Made by a program: the position numbers and the translations under genes. The notes below the pieces were generated by a model. It was given only the letters and a program-made list of their open reading frames with translations, searched no databases and was not told where the DNA came from. Of a DNA stretch of 64,000 bases, positions 24,686-32,988 are shown piece by piece (positions within the stretch are counted from its first letter, which is position 1; each line of letters begins with the position of its first letter). Origin of the DNA: Flaviflagellibacter rhizophilus (lineage in GTDB: Bacteria > Pseudomonadota > Alphaproteobacteria > Rhizobiales > Methylopilaceae); contig NZ_JAXAFJ010000002.1 of NCBI RefSeq assembly GCF_033898525.1, forward strand, positions 372,001-436,000, written 5' to 3'.

Positions 24686-25429
24686 TCACCACGGCAGGGG
24701 CTGCCCGAGATGGAAGAAGCCGCCTGTCGGTCCGTCCTCCGCCAGCGTCGCAAGCTGCACGCTGGTGCGCCCGCCGGTCTCGATGTCGAGATCGGCGCCT
24801 GCTCCACCCATATCGGTCCTCACCCAGCCGGGATGCGCCGAGTTCACCTTGATGGCGGTGTCGCGAAGTTCATGCGCCAGATGCACCGTGAAGGCGTTCA
24901 GCGCCGTCTTGGAGGCATCATAGGCGAAGCCCTTGGCGTCATAGATCGGCGAAGCGGGATCGGCGTGCAGGGTCAGCGAGCCCAGGATGCTGGAGAGGTT
25001 CACGATCCGGCCGGCGGCCGATTTGCGCAGAAGCGGGAGAAGTTCGCGGGTCAGCGCAACCGGTGTGAAGAAATTCACGTCGAAGGTGTCACGCAGGATG
25101 TCCGGCTCGACGCTCAGCGTGGTGTTCGTTCCCATTCCCTCGTGCATGACGCCGGCATTGTTGACGAGGATATCGAGATGGCCGAAGCGGCTCTCTATCT
25201 CGTTCCGGACGACTGCGCGCCCCGCGTCTGTACTGATGTCGGAGGCGATGAAGTGCGCGTCCGCGCCGCCTTTGCGCAGAGAGGATACCGCCTCCTCGCC
25301 CTTTCCCGCATCGCGCACCCCGATGATCACCGTCACGCCGAGCGCGCCGAGTTGCCGCGCGGTCTCCAGACCGAGCCCGCGATTGCCGCCGGTGATGAAG
25401 GCGAACCTGTTCTGCTGCTGATCCGGCAT
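24686..25429 (-). CDS. Short-chain dehydrogenase/reductase (SDR)
   Basis: 247 residues, a classical SDR. It has the nucleotide-binding motif TGGNRGLGLETA, NNAGVM, a catalytic Ser in IVNLSSILGSL, and YDASKTALNAF with Tyr and Lys. The segment HPGWVRTDMGG follows. The protein most resembles carbonyl-reductase-like SDRs with an insertion before the catalytic Tyr (residues about 155-165). The coenzyme preference is probably NADP(H), since Arg follows the first glycines in the form GNRG (inference). It is divergent from the TetR gene at 25532, with only about 100 nt between the starts, so it is the likely target of that regulator. Confidence 0.92.
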   Translation of the reverse strand: MPDQQQNRFAFITGGNRGLGLETARQLGALGVTVIIGVRDAGKGEEAVSSLRKGGADAHFIASDISTDAGRAVVRNEIESRFGHLDILVNNAGVMHEGMGTNTTLSVEPDILRDTFDVNFFTPVALTRELLPLLRKSAAGRIVNLSSILGSLTLHADPASPIYDAKGFAYDASKTALNAFTVHLAHELRDTAIKVNSAHPGWVRTDMGGAGADLDIETGGRTSVQLATLAEDGPTGGFFHLGQPLPW

Positions 25430-25531
25430 GATGGACTCTTGCGTTTTATCTAACGGTCATTACATTTCTAGTCTGTAGACGTGCCTGTCAACGGGCTTGT
25501 ACTGGTTCAGAAGGAATGGAAGGAACGCGTT

Positions 25532-26197
25532 ATGGCACTCGGCCGGCCCCGGTCATTTGACACCGACACCGCCCTCGCTGCGGCGATGGGGGTGTTTTGG
25601 CGTCGCGGCTACGAAGGCGCTTCGCTGGCTGAGCTGACGAAGGCCATGGGCATCAACCCGCCCAGCCTGTACGCAGCCTTCGGAAACAAGGAGCAGTTGT
25701 TCCGCGCCGCGCTCGACCGCTATGGCGAGCGCCGCTCCGAGTTCTTTGCCTGGGTTCTTGAAGCGCCGACGGCGCGCGAGGTGCTTGAGCGCATCTTCCG
25801 TGGCACCGCGGAAAGCTCCACCACGCCCGGCGAGCCGCGCGGTTGCCTCGTGGTTCAGAGCGGCACGGCCTGCAGCACTGCCGATGATTCGGTGGCGAAG
25901 GAGATCGTCGCCCGACGTCGCGGCATCGAGGAGGCAGTGACCGCCCGGTTCCAGCGCGCCAAGGACGAGGGAGACCTCGCGCCGGACGTCTGCCCGGTGG
26001 CTCTCGCCCGCTATGTCAGCGCGGTCGTCCAGGGCATTGCCCTGCTCGCCGCCAATGGCGCGGAGCGCGAGGAGCTTCAGCAGGTTGCCGAGATTGCGAT
26101 CCGCACCCTCCCCGCCGGTCAGAGCGCGTCCGACTCGCGGTCGGCTCAGGAGCCCGCTATGACGGCGGGATGCATCGAGCCAGCCAACCAGCACTGA
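25532..26197 (+). CDS. TetR family transcriptional regulator
   Basis: 221 residues. The N-terminal helix-turn-helix is MALGRPRSFDTDTALAAAMGVFWRRGYEGASLAELTKAMGINPPSLYAAFGNKEQLFRAAL (in parts), characteristic of the AcrR/YcdC class; the C-terminal ligand domain holds Cys residues in GCLVVQSGTACST, as in many members of the TetR_C_11 type. I preferred the ATG at 25532-25534, with AAGGA upstream. Divergent from the SDR gene, which it probably represses. Its last 28 nt overlap the start of the multicopper-oxidase-like gene, suggesting coupling. Confidence 0.92.
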   Translation: MALGRPRSFDTDTALAAAMGVFWRRGYEGASLAELTKAMGINPPSLYAAFGNKEQLFRAALDRYGERRSEFFAWVLEAPTAREVLERIFRGTAESSTTPGEPRGCLVVQSGTACSTADDSVAKEIVARRRGIEEAVTARFQRAKDEGDLAPDVCPVALARYVSAVVQGIALLAANGAEREELQQVAEIAIRTLPAGQSASDSRSAQEPAMTAGCIEPANQH

Positions 26198-27399
26198 CGC
26201 GACGCCTGCTGCTGACCACGGGTATCGCCGCTCTCTTGGCGAGACCTGACCTTGCGTCCGCACAGGGCGCATCCCCGCCGATCCTGCTTGCCATCAAGCC
26301 GGGCGAGTGGGCGGTGCCGGGCACCTCGCAAACTTTGCTCGCGCCCCTGATCAATGGCGCGGCGGCAGGCCCGCTGGTGAACACGGTCGCCGGTGCAGAG
26401 ACCATCCTCGACATCAGCAACGGCACCGCTGCGGCTTTGCGGTTCTCTGTGCAGGGGCTTCGCTCGTCCATAGCGCCGGACGAACCGGTGCCCGCAGGAC
26501 AGACCCGCACCATCAGGTTCACCGCGCCGGACGCCGGCACCTTCGTCTACAGGTTTCACGCAGAGGCTGAGGAAAACGTCGGCGAGACGGTTCTGCTGGC
26601 GGGTCCCGTCATCGTGGGCGGCAACGATCCCGCTGTGGCGGACCGCGACATCTGCGCCGCGTTCAGCATTCTCAACCTTGCCGGCGAAGACGGGTCGCGG
26701 CGCAGGTTGGTGCTGGTGAACGGCGGCCCGGCTCTCTCCGTGTCCGCGCGGCTCGGCGAGCGCCTGCGCCTTCGCCTGGCCAATCTCGCGGAGGACGTGG
26801 CGCCGCTTCGCCTGCCGGAGGGCGCCCGCATCATCGCGCTCGATGGCCAGCCCTGCGCACCGTTTCCTCCGCTCGACAATGTGCTGCTCCTGCCGCCGCT
26901 CGGCCGCGCCGACATCCTCCTCGACATGCCGGCCTTGCCCGGCGACGTGGTGGTGAAGGACGATCTCACGCCGGATCATGTCCTCGTCCGCATCGCCGTG
27001 GCCGGCGAACCCGTCGCCGCGCGAACACTCGCGGACAGGCTCCCTGACAACCCACGCCTTCCTGCCAAGATACCGCTGAAGTCTGCCGTCCGGGCCAACC
27101 TCCCGACAGGCCAGCCGGCACCGGAGGTTCTGGTGAATGCGCGTAAGGGCCAGACGGTGGTGCTGACCGTCTCGGGCGGCAAGGTGCTCACAGCTCTGCG
27201 GCTTGAAGGCGTCAGCGCTCGCCACTTGGACACGATGGACGACGGCTGGAAGCCATGGTGGCTGGACACGCAACTCATCTTCCCCGGCGAGACCAGCCGG
27301 CTCGCCTTCGTTATCGACAGCGCTGGAAGATATCCCGTCATCCTCCAGCCGCTGGAAGGCGGCGGCCCCACGCTCAGAAGCGTGGTTCAGGTAGACTGA
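26170..27399 (+). CDS. Multicopper-oxidase-like cupredoxin protein lacking copper ligands
   Basis: 409 residues. An N-terminal export signal with twin Arg (LTRRLLLTTGIAALLARP) ends near ASAQG. The body follows a multicopper oxidase plan with cupredoxin domains: GEWAVPGTSQTLLAPLINGA, then a block with LRFSVQGLRS where active enzymes have the HWHG ligand motif, TFVYRFH where they have WYHPH, and a C-terminal DDGWKPWWLDT...PGETSRLAFVIDSAGRYPVIL, where active enzymes have HCHxxxH after the corresponding strand. Thus the usual copper-binding His clusters are absent, and oxidase activity is unlikely. It starts inside the TetR gene and converges with nnr, overlapping its 3' end by 13 nt. It could be a periplasmic binding or structural protein; function unknown. 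Confidence 0.75.
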   Translation: MHRASQPALTRRLLLTTGIAALLARPDLASAQGASPPILLAIKPGEWAVPGTSQTLLAPLINGAAAGPLVNTVAGAETILDISNGTAAALRFSVQGLRSSIAPDEPVPAGQTRTIRFTAPDAGTFVYRFHAEAEENVGETVLLAGPVIVGGNDPAVADRDICAAFSILNLAGEDGSRRRLVLVNGGPALSVSARLGERLRLRLANLAEDVAPLRLPEGARIIALDGQPCAPFPPLDNVLLLPPLGRADILLDMPALPGDVVVKDDLTPDHVLVRIAVAGEPVAARTLADRLPDNPRLPAKIPLKSAVRANLPTGQPAPEVLVNARKGQTVVLTVSGGKVLTALRLEGVSARHLDTMDDGWKPWWLDTQLIFPGETSRLAFVIDSAGRYPVILQPLEGGGPTLRSVVQVD

Positions 27400-28883
27400 G
27401 CCCTGGCCGCAGCCCCGTAGAGCCGGGCCAGCACGGGCCTGAGCGCATCCGGCAGATCCTCGGCGATCAGCCCCGGTCCGATCTCGCGAGCGGCCTCGCC
27501 GTGCATCCAGGCCGCCGCCGCGGCGGCCTCGAACGCGGGCATGCCCTGCGCCAGAAGGCCTGTGATGATGCCGGCCAGCACATCACCGGACCCCGCCGTA
27601 GCGAGCCATGGAGGCGCGTTGTCCGAAATAGCGGCCCGCCCATCCGGCGCGGCGATCACGGTGTCCGCGCCCTTCAGGAGCACGACGGAACCCGAAGCTT
27701 CCGCGGCCGCCCGTGCGCGCTCAAGTTTCGAACGAGATGAACCGCGCAAGCCCCTGAAGACGCGGTTGAACTCGCCTTCATGAGGGGTCAGAACGACGTT
27801 CCCGTTCTGCTTGTTGCGCGAGAACAGATGCTCCGGCTCGTCCGCGAAGCTGGTCAGGGCGTCGGCGTCCAGCACCACGGAGCGGCTGCTTTCAAGAGCA
27901 AGCCAGGCAAGTTCCCGGGTGGCGAAATCCGCGCCTGCGCCCGGACCCACGAGCACCGCATTGCGCCTGTCATCGAGAAGCAGGTCGGCAAAGCCGCCTC
28001 TGCCGTCCATCGGCAGGACGATCACAGCCTCCAACGCCGCCTGGTAGATCGGCAGGACGGCTGGCGGCGCGCCAAGCGTTACGAGACCGGCGCCTGTCCG
28101 CAGCGCCGCCCGCGCAGCCAGGCGGGCCGCACCCGTCATGGTCGAGCCGCCGGCAATCAAGGCGTGTCCCCGGCTGTACTTATGCCCGCCGGCACCCGGA
28201 ACGGGAAAACAGGAGCCCCAGAGCGAGGGTCGGTTCAACCATGCGCGACTGCCGATGGCATCCAGCACCCCCGGCTCGATGCCGATCTGGGCCAGCCGGA
28301 CGCGCCCGCAAAGCTCTCGCCCGGGCAACAGCACATGTCCCGGCTTCAAACGAAAAAACGTTATCGTGGCATCGGCCTGCACAGCCTCGCCGCGCACCTC
28401 ACCGGTCGTTCCGTCCACCCCGGAAGGCACATCGACGGCGAGCACCCGTGCGGTGGACCTGTTGACCAGCCGCACGGCCTCCAATGCGGCTCCCTGCACG
28501 TCGCGCGCAAGGCCTGCGCCGAACAGCGCATCGACGATCAAGGAAGCGCCCTCCAGCCGGTCGGCCGACACCCGCTCGACGGGGCCGTGCCAGAGCGCAG
28601 CCGCCGCTGCGGCATCCGGGCGCATCGAACCCCGATCCCCCACGATCCCGACCCGCACCCTGTAGCCGCTTTCCTGCAGCAGGCGCGCGGCAACGAAGCC
28701 ATCGCCGCCATTGTTGCCGGTTCCGCAAAGAACGTAGACGCACGCGCCGTCAGGCAGCATGTCCACGGCCGAGTCGCGGACCGCCTGCCCTGCTGCCAGC
28801 ATCAATTCCCCGACCGGCCGTCCGCTCGCGGCGGTCAGCGCATCGGCGCGGTTCATCTCCTCCGTCGTCAGCAGCTCGATCAT
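27387..28883 (-). CDS. nnr: Bifunctional NAD(P)HX epimerase / ADP-dependent NAD(P)HX dehydratase
   Basis: 498 residues with both halves of the NAD(P)H repair enzyme. N-terminal YjeF epimerase domain: YVLCGTGNNGGDGFVAARLL and the ligand Asp region LIVDALFGAGL, LAVDVPSGVDGTTG. C-terminal ribokinase-like dehydratase: KYSRGHALIAGGS, VLTPHEGEFNRV, and NAPPWLATAGSGDVLAGIITGLLAQG with the catalytic Asp in GSGD. It converts the damaged hydrates of NADH and NADPH back to the normal coenzymes. Intact and full length. Its 3' end overlaps that of the converging multicopper-oxidase-like gene. Confidence 0.96.
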   Translation of the reverse strand: MIELLTTEEMNRADALTAASGRPVGELMLAAGQAVRDSAVDMLPDGACVYVLCGTGNNGGDGFVAARLLQESGYRVRVGIVGDRGSMRPDAAAAAALWHGPVERVSADRLEGASLIVDALFGAGLARDVQGAALEAVRLVNRSTARVLAVDVPSGVDGTTGEVRGEAVQADATITFFRLKPGHVLLPGRELCGRVRLAQIGIEPGVLDAIGSRAWLNRPSLWGSCFPVPGAGGHKYSRGHALIAGGSTMTGAARLAARAALRTGAGLVTLGAPPAVLPIYQAALEAVIVLPMDGRGGFADLLLDDRRNAVLVGPGAGADFATRELAWLALESSRSVVLDADALTSFADEPEHLFSRNKQNGNVVLTPHEGEFNRVFRGLRGSSRSKLERARAAAEASGSVVLLKGADTVIAAPDGRAAISDNAPPWLATAGSGDVLAGIITGLLAQGMPAFEAAAAAAWMHGEAAREIGPGLIAEDLPDALRPVLARLYGAAARAQST

Positions 28884-29094
28884 GTGTGCAGATTATCCGG
28901 TGCTGCTGGGGCTGGCTTCTGTCGACCCGCTCTTCGCTCTTGCTCAATGTTGAAGCAACCGCCGATCAAAACCGCGGCGGCATCGTGCCTAAACATGCGC
29001 CACTTGACCGCTTTTTAATCATCAACAGGCATACCGCCACGTCGCGAACATAGAGGGCATAGACAATAGCTGCCGTAAAAAACGGTTCCGCGTC

Positions 29095-29112
29095 TTTGGC
29101 ACGATTGCTGCT
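29095..29112 (+). promoter_or_regulatory. Sigma-54 (-24/-12) promoter of glnB-glnA
   Basis: TTTGGCACGATTGCTGCT matches the sigma-54 consensus TGGCACG-N4-TTGCW in all but one base. The key GG (29098-29099) and GC (29110-29111) are exactly 10 bp apart. The expected start is near 29122, about 35 nt before glnB. This fits NtrC-controlled expression under nitrogen limitation, as described for rhizobial glnB-glnA. I did not find a clear NtrC site upstream. Confidence 0.8.
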
Positions 29113-29156
29113 AGTGGTGGGCGCGCCCGCGGCGGCGGCAGGTAACAGGGGTAGAC

Positions 29157-29495
29157 ATGAAGAAGATCGAGGCCGTCATCAAGCCGTTCAAGCTCGATGA
29201 GGTGAAGGAGGCCCTGCAGCAGGTCGGCGTGCAGGGTATCACTGTCATCGAAGCCAAGGGATTCGGCCGCCAGAAGGGCCATACCGAGCTTTATCGCGGC
29301 GCCGAATATGTTGTGGACTTCCTGCCCAAGGTGAAGATCGAAGTCGTGATCGGCGACGACCTCGTGGACAGCGCTATTGACGCCATCCGCAAGGCCGCGC
29401 AGACGGGTCGCATCGGCGACGGCAAGATCTTCGTGTCCACCATCGAGGAAGTCATCCGCATCCGCACGGGCGAGACCGGCATCGACGCCATCTGA
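29157..29495 (+). CDS. glnB: Nitrogen regulatory protein P-II
   Basis: 112 residues, the canonical length. It senses 2-oxoglutarate, ATP/ADP and, through uridylylation, glutamine, and controls GlnE, NtrB and others. MKKIEAVIKPFKLDEVKEAL is the standard start; the T-loop RGAEYVVDFLPKVKIE contains the uridylylated Tyr51; TGRIGDGKIFV is the B-loop; the end is IRTGETGIDAI. Placement directly before glnA marks it as GlnB rather than GlnK, which is normally linked to amtB. Behind a sigma-54 promoter. Confidence 0.97.
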   Translation: MKKIEAVIKPFKLDEVKEALQQVGVQGITVIEAKGFGRQKGHTELYRGAEYVVDFLPKVKIEVVIGDDLVDSAIDAIRKAAQTGRIGDGKIFVSTIEEVIRIRTGETGIDAI

Positions 29496-29553
29496 GCCCA
29501 CCAGCCTATCGGCGGCGTCCGCCGCTTAATTTCTTACGTCAGAGGAAGCAGAC

Positions 29554-30963
29554 ATGAAGAGCGCCAAGGAAGTCCTGAGCTTCATCAAGGACAACGATGT
29601 GAAGTATGTGGACCTCCGCTTCACGGATCCGAAGGGCAAGTGGCAGCACGTCACCTTCGACATCTCCATGGTGGACGAAGAGTTCTTCGAGGAAGGCCAG
29701 ATGTTCGACGGCTCGTCGATCGCCGGCTGGAAGGCCATCAACGAATCCGACATGCTTCTGATGCCGGTTCCCGAGACCGCCTGCCTCGACCCGTTCTTCG
29801 CGGCATCGACCCTCTCGGTCGTCTGCAACGTCCTCGAGCCCACCACCGGCGAGCCCTACCCCCGCGATCCGCGCGGCATCGCGCTGAAGGCCGAGGCTTT
29901 CGTGAACTCCGCCGGCATCGGCGACACCATCTCGTTCGGCCCGGAAGCCGAGTTCTTCATCTTCGACGACGTGAAGTACTCCGCCACGCCGTACAATGTC
30001 GGCTTCCAGGTCGATCACCCGGAACTGCCGCACAACTCGAACACCGCCTACGAGGGCGGCAATAACGGCTACCATGTCGCCACCAAGGGCGGTTACTTCC
30101 CGGTTCCCCCGGTCGATTCCGGACAGGACATCCGCGGCGAGATGCTGGCAGCCATGGCAGCCATGGGCGTCAAAGTCGAGAAGCACCATCACGAAGTCGC
30201 CTCCGCGCAGCACGAACTCGGCATGAAGTTCGACACGATGACGCTGATGGCCGACCAGCTGATGATCTACAAGTACTGCATCCACTCGGTTGCGCACTCG
30301 TTCGGCAAGTCGGCGACCTTCATGCCGAAGCCGGTCTATGGCGACAACGGTTCGGGCATGCACTGCCACCAGTCCATCTGGAAGGACGGCAAGCCGCTCT
30401 TCGCGGGCGACAAGTATGCCGGCCTCTCGCAGGAGTGCCTGTGGTACATCGGCGGCATCATCAAGCACGCCAAGGCCGTCAACGCCTTCACCAACCCGTC
30501 GACCAACTCCTACAAGCGCCTGGTCCCGGGCTTCGAGGCTCCCGTGCTGCTGGCCTATTCGGCCCGCAACCGCTCGGCCTCGTGCCGCATCCCGTTCGCG
30601 ACCTCGCCCAAGGCGAAGCGCGTCGAGGTGCGTTTCCCGGATCCGCTGGCGAACCCCTACCTGGCATTCGCGGCCCTCGCGATGGCCGGCATGGACGGCA
30701 TCCTCAACAAGATCGATCCCGGCCAGCCCATGGACAAGGATCTCTACGATCTGCCGCCCGAGGAGCTGAAGGAAATCCCGACCGTGTGCGGCTCGCTGCG
30801 TGAAGCGCTCGAGAGCCTCGACAAGGATCGCGAGTTCCTGAAGGCCGGTGGCGTGTTCACCGACGACTTCATCGACAGCTTCATCACCCTGAAGATGCAG
30901 GAAGTCATCAAGTTCGAGCACACCCCGCACCCGGTCGAGTACGAGATGTACTACTCGCACTAA
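29554..30963 (+). CDS. glnA: Glutamine synthetase type I
   Basis: Forms glutamine from glutamate, ammonia and ATP; dodecamer. 469 residues, GSI-beta length. Signatures: MFDGSSIAGWKAINESDM, GPEAEFFIFDDV, NGSGMHCHQSIWKDG (in part, the ATP-binding region), NPSTNSYKRLVPGFEAP, and MDKDLYDLPPEE with the Tyr that is adenylylated by GlnE. It starts 58 nt after the glnB stop, with GAGGAAG upstream, so both are in one operon, closed by a strong terminator at 30989-31022. Confidence 0.98.
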   Translation: MKSAKEVLSFIKDNDVKYVDLRFTDPKGKWQHVTFDISMVDEEFFEEGQMFDGSSIAGWKAINESDMLLMPVPETACLDPFFAASTLSVVCNVLEPTTGEPYPRDPRGIALKAEAFVNSAGIGDTISFGPEAEFFIFDDVKYSATPYNVGFQVDHPELPHNSNTAYEGGNNGYHVATKGGYFPVPPVDSGQDIRGEMLAAMAAMGVKVEKHHHEVASAQHELGMKFDTMTLMADQLMIYKYCIHSVAHSFGKSATFMPKPVYGDNGSGMHCHQSIWKDGKPLFAGDKYAGLSQECLWYIGGIIKHAKAVNAFTNPSTNSYKRLVPGFEAPVLLAYSARNRSASCRIPFATSPKAKRVEVRFPDPLANPYLAFAALAMAGMDGILNKIDPGQPMDKDLYDLPPEELKEIPTVCGSLREALESLDKDREFLKAGGVFTDDFIDSFITLKMQEVIKFEHTPHPVEYEMYYSH

Positions 30964-30988
30964 GACCAGCGAAACATCGATGCACTGC

Positions 30989-31022
30989 AAGAAGCCGGGG
31001 CGTGGAAGCGCCCCGGCTTCTT
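30989..31022 (+). terminator. Intrinsic terminator after glnA
   Basis: Perfect 12-bp stem GAAGCCGGGGCG / CGCCCCGGCTTC with a 6-nt loop, followed by TTGTTT, 26 nt past the glnA stop. The outer AA/TT adds two pairs. Confidence 0.88.
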
Positions 31023-31107
31023 GTTTGAGTAACCCTCGATCGCCCACCAAAGGAACCATTCCGTACCAGTGCGGTTGTCTGGACCGGGGACCACGAGGGA
31101 TAAAAAC

Positions 31108-31500
31108 ATGAACACCAGGATCATTCTTGCTGCCGCTATCGGCGCTCTTGCTCTGTCCGGCGCCGCACAGGCACAGGAAGGCACCGCAGCCGGCGTGGCT
31201 GGCGGCGCGGCCACGGGCGCCGTAGTGGGCGGCCCGGTCGGCGCAGTCGTCGGCGGCGTGGTCGGCGGCATTGCCGGCACGGCCATCGATCCGCCGCCGG
31301 CCGAAGTTCGCCAGTACGTGGTCCGCGAGCGCTACGAGCCGGTTCGCGTCGAGCGTCGCATAGTCGTCGGCGAGGCACTGCCCGAGACCGTCGTCGTCCG
31401 CGAAGTGCCGAACTACGAAAGCTACAGCTACGCTTACGTCAACGACCAGCGCGTGATCGTCGATCGCCGCAGCCGCAAGGTTGTCGAGATCGTCGACTGA
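31108..31500 (+). CDS. DUF1236 family exported protein with glycine-zipper segment
   Basis: 130 residues. The signal peptide MNTRIILAAAIGALALSGAAQAQ has a likely cleavage after AQA. It is followed by a Gly/Ala/Val segment of about 40 residues with repeated GGxxxG-type spacing (a glycine zipper that could insert in or lie against a membrane) and then a charged domain with VNDQRVIVDRRSRKVVEIVD, the typical DUF1236 ending. DUF1236 proteins are frequent in Rhizobiales; their function is unknown, probably in the periplasm or cell envelope. The ATG at 31108-31110 has GAGGGA upstream. Monocistronic: terminators lie on both sides. Confidence 0.88.
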   Translation: MNTRIILAAAIGALALSGAAQAQEGTAAGVAGGAATGAVVGGPVGAVVGGVVGGIAGTAIDPPPAEVRQYVVRERYEPVRVERRIVVGEALPETVVVREVPNYESYSYAYVNDQRVIVDRRSRKVVEIVD

Positions 31501-31528
31501 GCCAGCACCACCAAGGACAATGACGACG

Positions 31529-31550
31529 ATGCCGCCCTCCCGGGCGGCAT
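31529..31550 (+). terminator. Intrinsic terminator after the DUF1236 gene
   Basis: Perfect 9-bp stem ATGCCGCCC / GGGCGGCAT with loop TCCC, followed by TTTTCGTTTTC, 28 nt past the stop. Confidence 0.88.
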
Positions 31551-31986
31551 TTTCGTTTTCGGTGCGCATCGCGCCGAAATGATGAGGAGGCGCACTCCGT
31601 GCGATGCGGTACCTCCGCAGATTTTTTCCGATGTCACTTGACTGTCATTCAGGACAGTACCAATCTCTCATTGTCAGACACGGAATACGGAGGTTTAAGA
31701 AAATGACCCCGCCGGAGCAGATATAACCTGATAGAACGTTTCATCCGCTGAGATGAATACTGGCATCAGGACGTCAGACAATCAGAAATTACATCGTTAC
31801 ATATGAACGACATCTGCTGCATGCCATCGTTGATGGAGGCAGCAACCTGATGGCGCAGATGTGGTTCACCTGAACGTACAATCAAAGCCGATAGGGTTCG
31901 ATCGCCCGCGCGCATTATCATGCCCGGCACGGACAGGCTCCGACGAACCAATGGCAACGCGCCCCTTCGCATGCGAGGGGGCGTTT
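31551..31986. other. Long intergenic region with a possible unannotated plus-strand transcript
   Basis: No protein of credible length. A promoter-like TTGACT with an inverted repeat lies at the left, GGAGG before a seven-codon frame (31703-31726) in the middle, and a plus-strand terminator at the right end (31959-31987). The octamer GTCAGACA occurs twice (about 31674 and 31774). A small RNA between about 31665 and 31987 would explain these together, but this is inference. Confidence 0.3.
31638..31658 (+). promoter_or_regulatory. Possible promoter/operator with inverted repeat ACTGTC-N6-GACAGT
   Basis: TTGACT (31638-31643) resembles a -35 element and overlaps the perfect inverted repeat ACTGTC / GACAGT (31641-31658). 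A weak -10-like CAATCT follows after 17 nt. An operator overlying a plus-strand promoter is possible, but neither element is strong. Confidence 0.35.
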
Positions 31987-31987
31987 T
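31959..31987 (+). terminator. Orphan intrinsic terminator, plus strand
   Basis: GCCCCTTCGC / GCGAGGGGGC (31961-31982), extended by C-G at the base, followed by TTTT at 31984-31987. On the plus strand the only non-canonical stem pair is a T-G wobble; on the minus strand it becomes a C-A mismatch without a T-run, so it points plus. No plus-strand gene in the preceding 450 nt explains it. Confidence 0.65.
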
Positions 31988-32889
31988 CATGTCGGGACGG
32001 AGCCGTCCAGCTTGATGAAATCCAGAAAGGCCCGCAGAGGCGCCGGCACCAGCCTGCGGCCCGGATAATAGAGGAAGGGGCCGGTAAATCGCGGCCACCA
32101 GGGTTCAAGCACCGCCTCCAGCCGTCCGCTGTCCAGATGGGGCCGCAGCCAGTCTTCGAACAGGGAGATCACTCCCGTTCCTGACAGAGCGGCATCGACC
32201 GCGAGATCCGTCGCCGCTCCCGCGCTGACAACCAGCGGACCACCGGGCTCGACGCGAACGACCTCGCCCTCGCGCTCATACTCCCACGTAGTCATCGCCC
32301 CGCTGCTGAAACGCCCCTGGATGCAGGCATGGCCAAGCAGGTCGCGCGGATGCTCCGGACGTCCTCGCCCATCGAGATAGAAAGGCGCCGCGGCCGTGGC
32401 GAAACGCTGCGTTCGCGGGCCGATGGGCACGGCGATCATGTCCTGCTCCAGCCGCTCATCATAGCGGATGCCCGCGTCGCAGCCTGCGGAGACCACGTCC
32501 ACGAAACTGTCGTCGGCCACGATCTCCAGCCTGATGTCGGGATATGCCGCAAGGAAGCGCGGCACGATGGCTGGCAGCACCAGACGCGCGGCGCTCACGG
32601 GCACGTTCAGCCGCAGCGTGCCGGCTGGGCTGTCGCGAAATCCGTTGATCACGTCGAGAGAGGACCTGATTTCGTCGAAGGCGGGTGTCAGGCGCGCCAG
32701 CAGCCGCTGCCCGGCCTCCGTCGGCACCACGCTCCGTGTCGATCGATGCAGCAGGCGCACGCCAAGCTTTGCCTCGAGCCGCCGCACGGCATCGCTGAGA
32801 GCCGAGGCGCTCGTCTGGTTCAGCCGCGAAGCCTCACGGAAGCCCCCGGCGCGAGCGACCCAGACAAAGTGGTTCAGATCTTCCAGCAT
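31987..32889 (-). CDS. LysR family transcriptional regulator
   Basis: 300 residues. The N-terminal winged helix is MLEDLNHFVWVARAGGFREASRLNQTSASALSDAVRRLEAKLGVRLLHRSTRSVVPTEAG (in parts), a standard LTTR DNA-binding domain; the remainder is the periplasmic-binding-protein-like effector domain. I preferred the ATG at 32887-32889 because family members begin here; another ATG 15 codons upstream (32932-32934) is open. Divergent from the aldo/keto reductase gene (start 32989), its likely target. LysR regulators of this class (with the AAAPFYLDGRG.P..P.DL..H segment) often control adjacent oxidoreductases. Confidence 0.92.
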   Translation of the reverse strand: MLEDLNHFVWVARAGGFREASRLNQTSASALSDAVRRLEAKLGVRLLHRSTRSVVPTEAGQRLLARLTPAFDEIRSSLDVINGFRDSPAGTLRLNVPVSAARLVLPAIVPRFLAAYPDIRLEIVADDSFVDVVSAGCDAGIRYDERLEQDMIAVPIGPRTQRFATAAAPFYLDGRGRPEHPRDLLGHACIQGRFSSGAMTTWEYEREGEVVRVEPGGPLVVSAGAATDLAVDAALSGTGVISLFEDWLRPHLDSGRLEAVLEPWWPRFTGPFLYYPGRRLVPAPLRAFLDFIKLDGSVPT

Positions 32890-32988
32890 GCCATTGTTCG
32901 CCGTTCCGGACAGCTCGTGCGGATTGTGCCCCATTATCAGCTGGAGCGCGACAGCCTAGGTTCAGTCCACCCAACGAGGAGGATTGCC

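Noticed and set aside
29539..31569. Minus-strand open frame of 676 codons opposite glnA
   Set aside because: Shadow of glnA; crosses two intrinsic terminators and has no recognisable domain.
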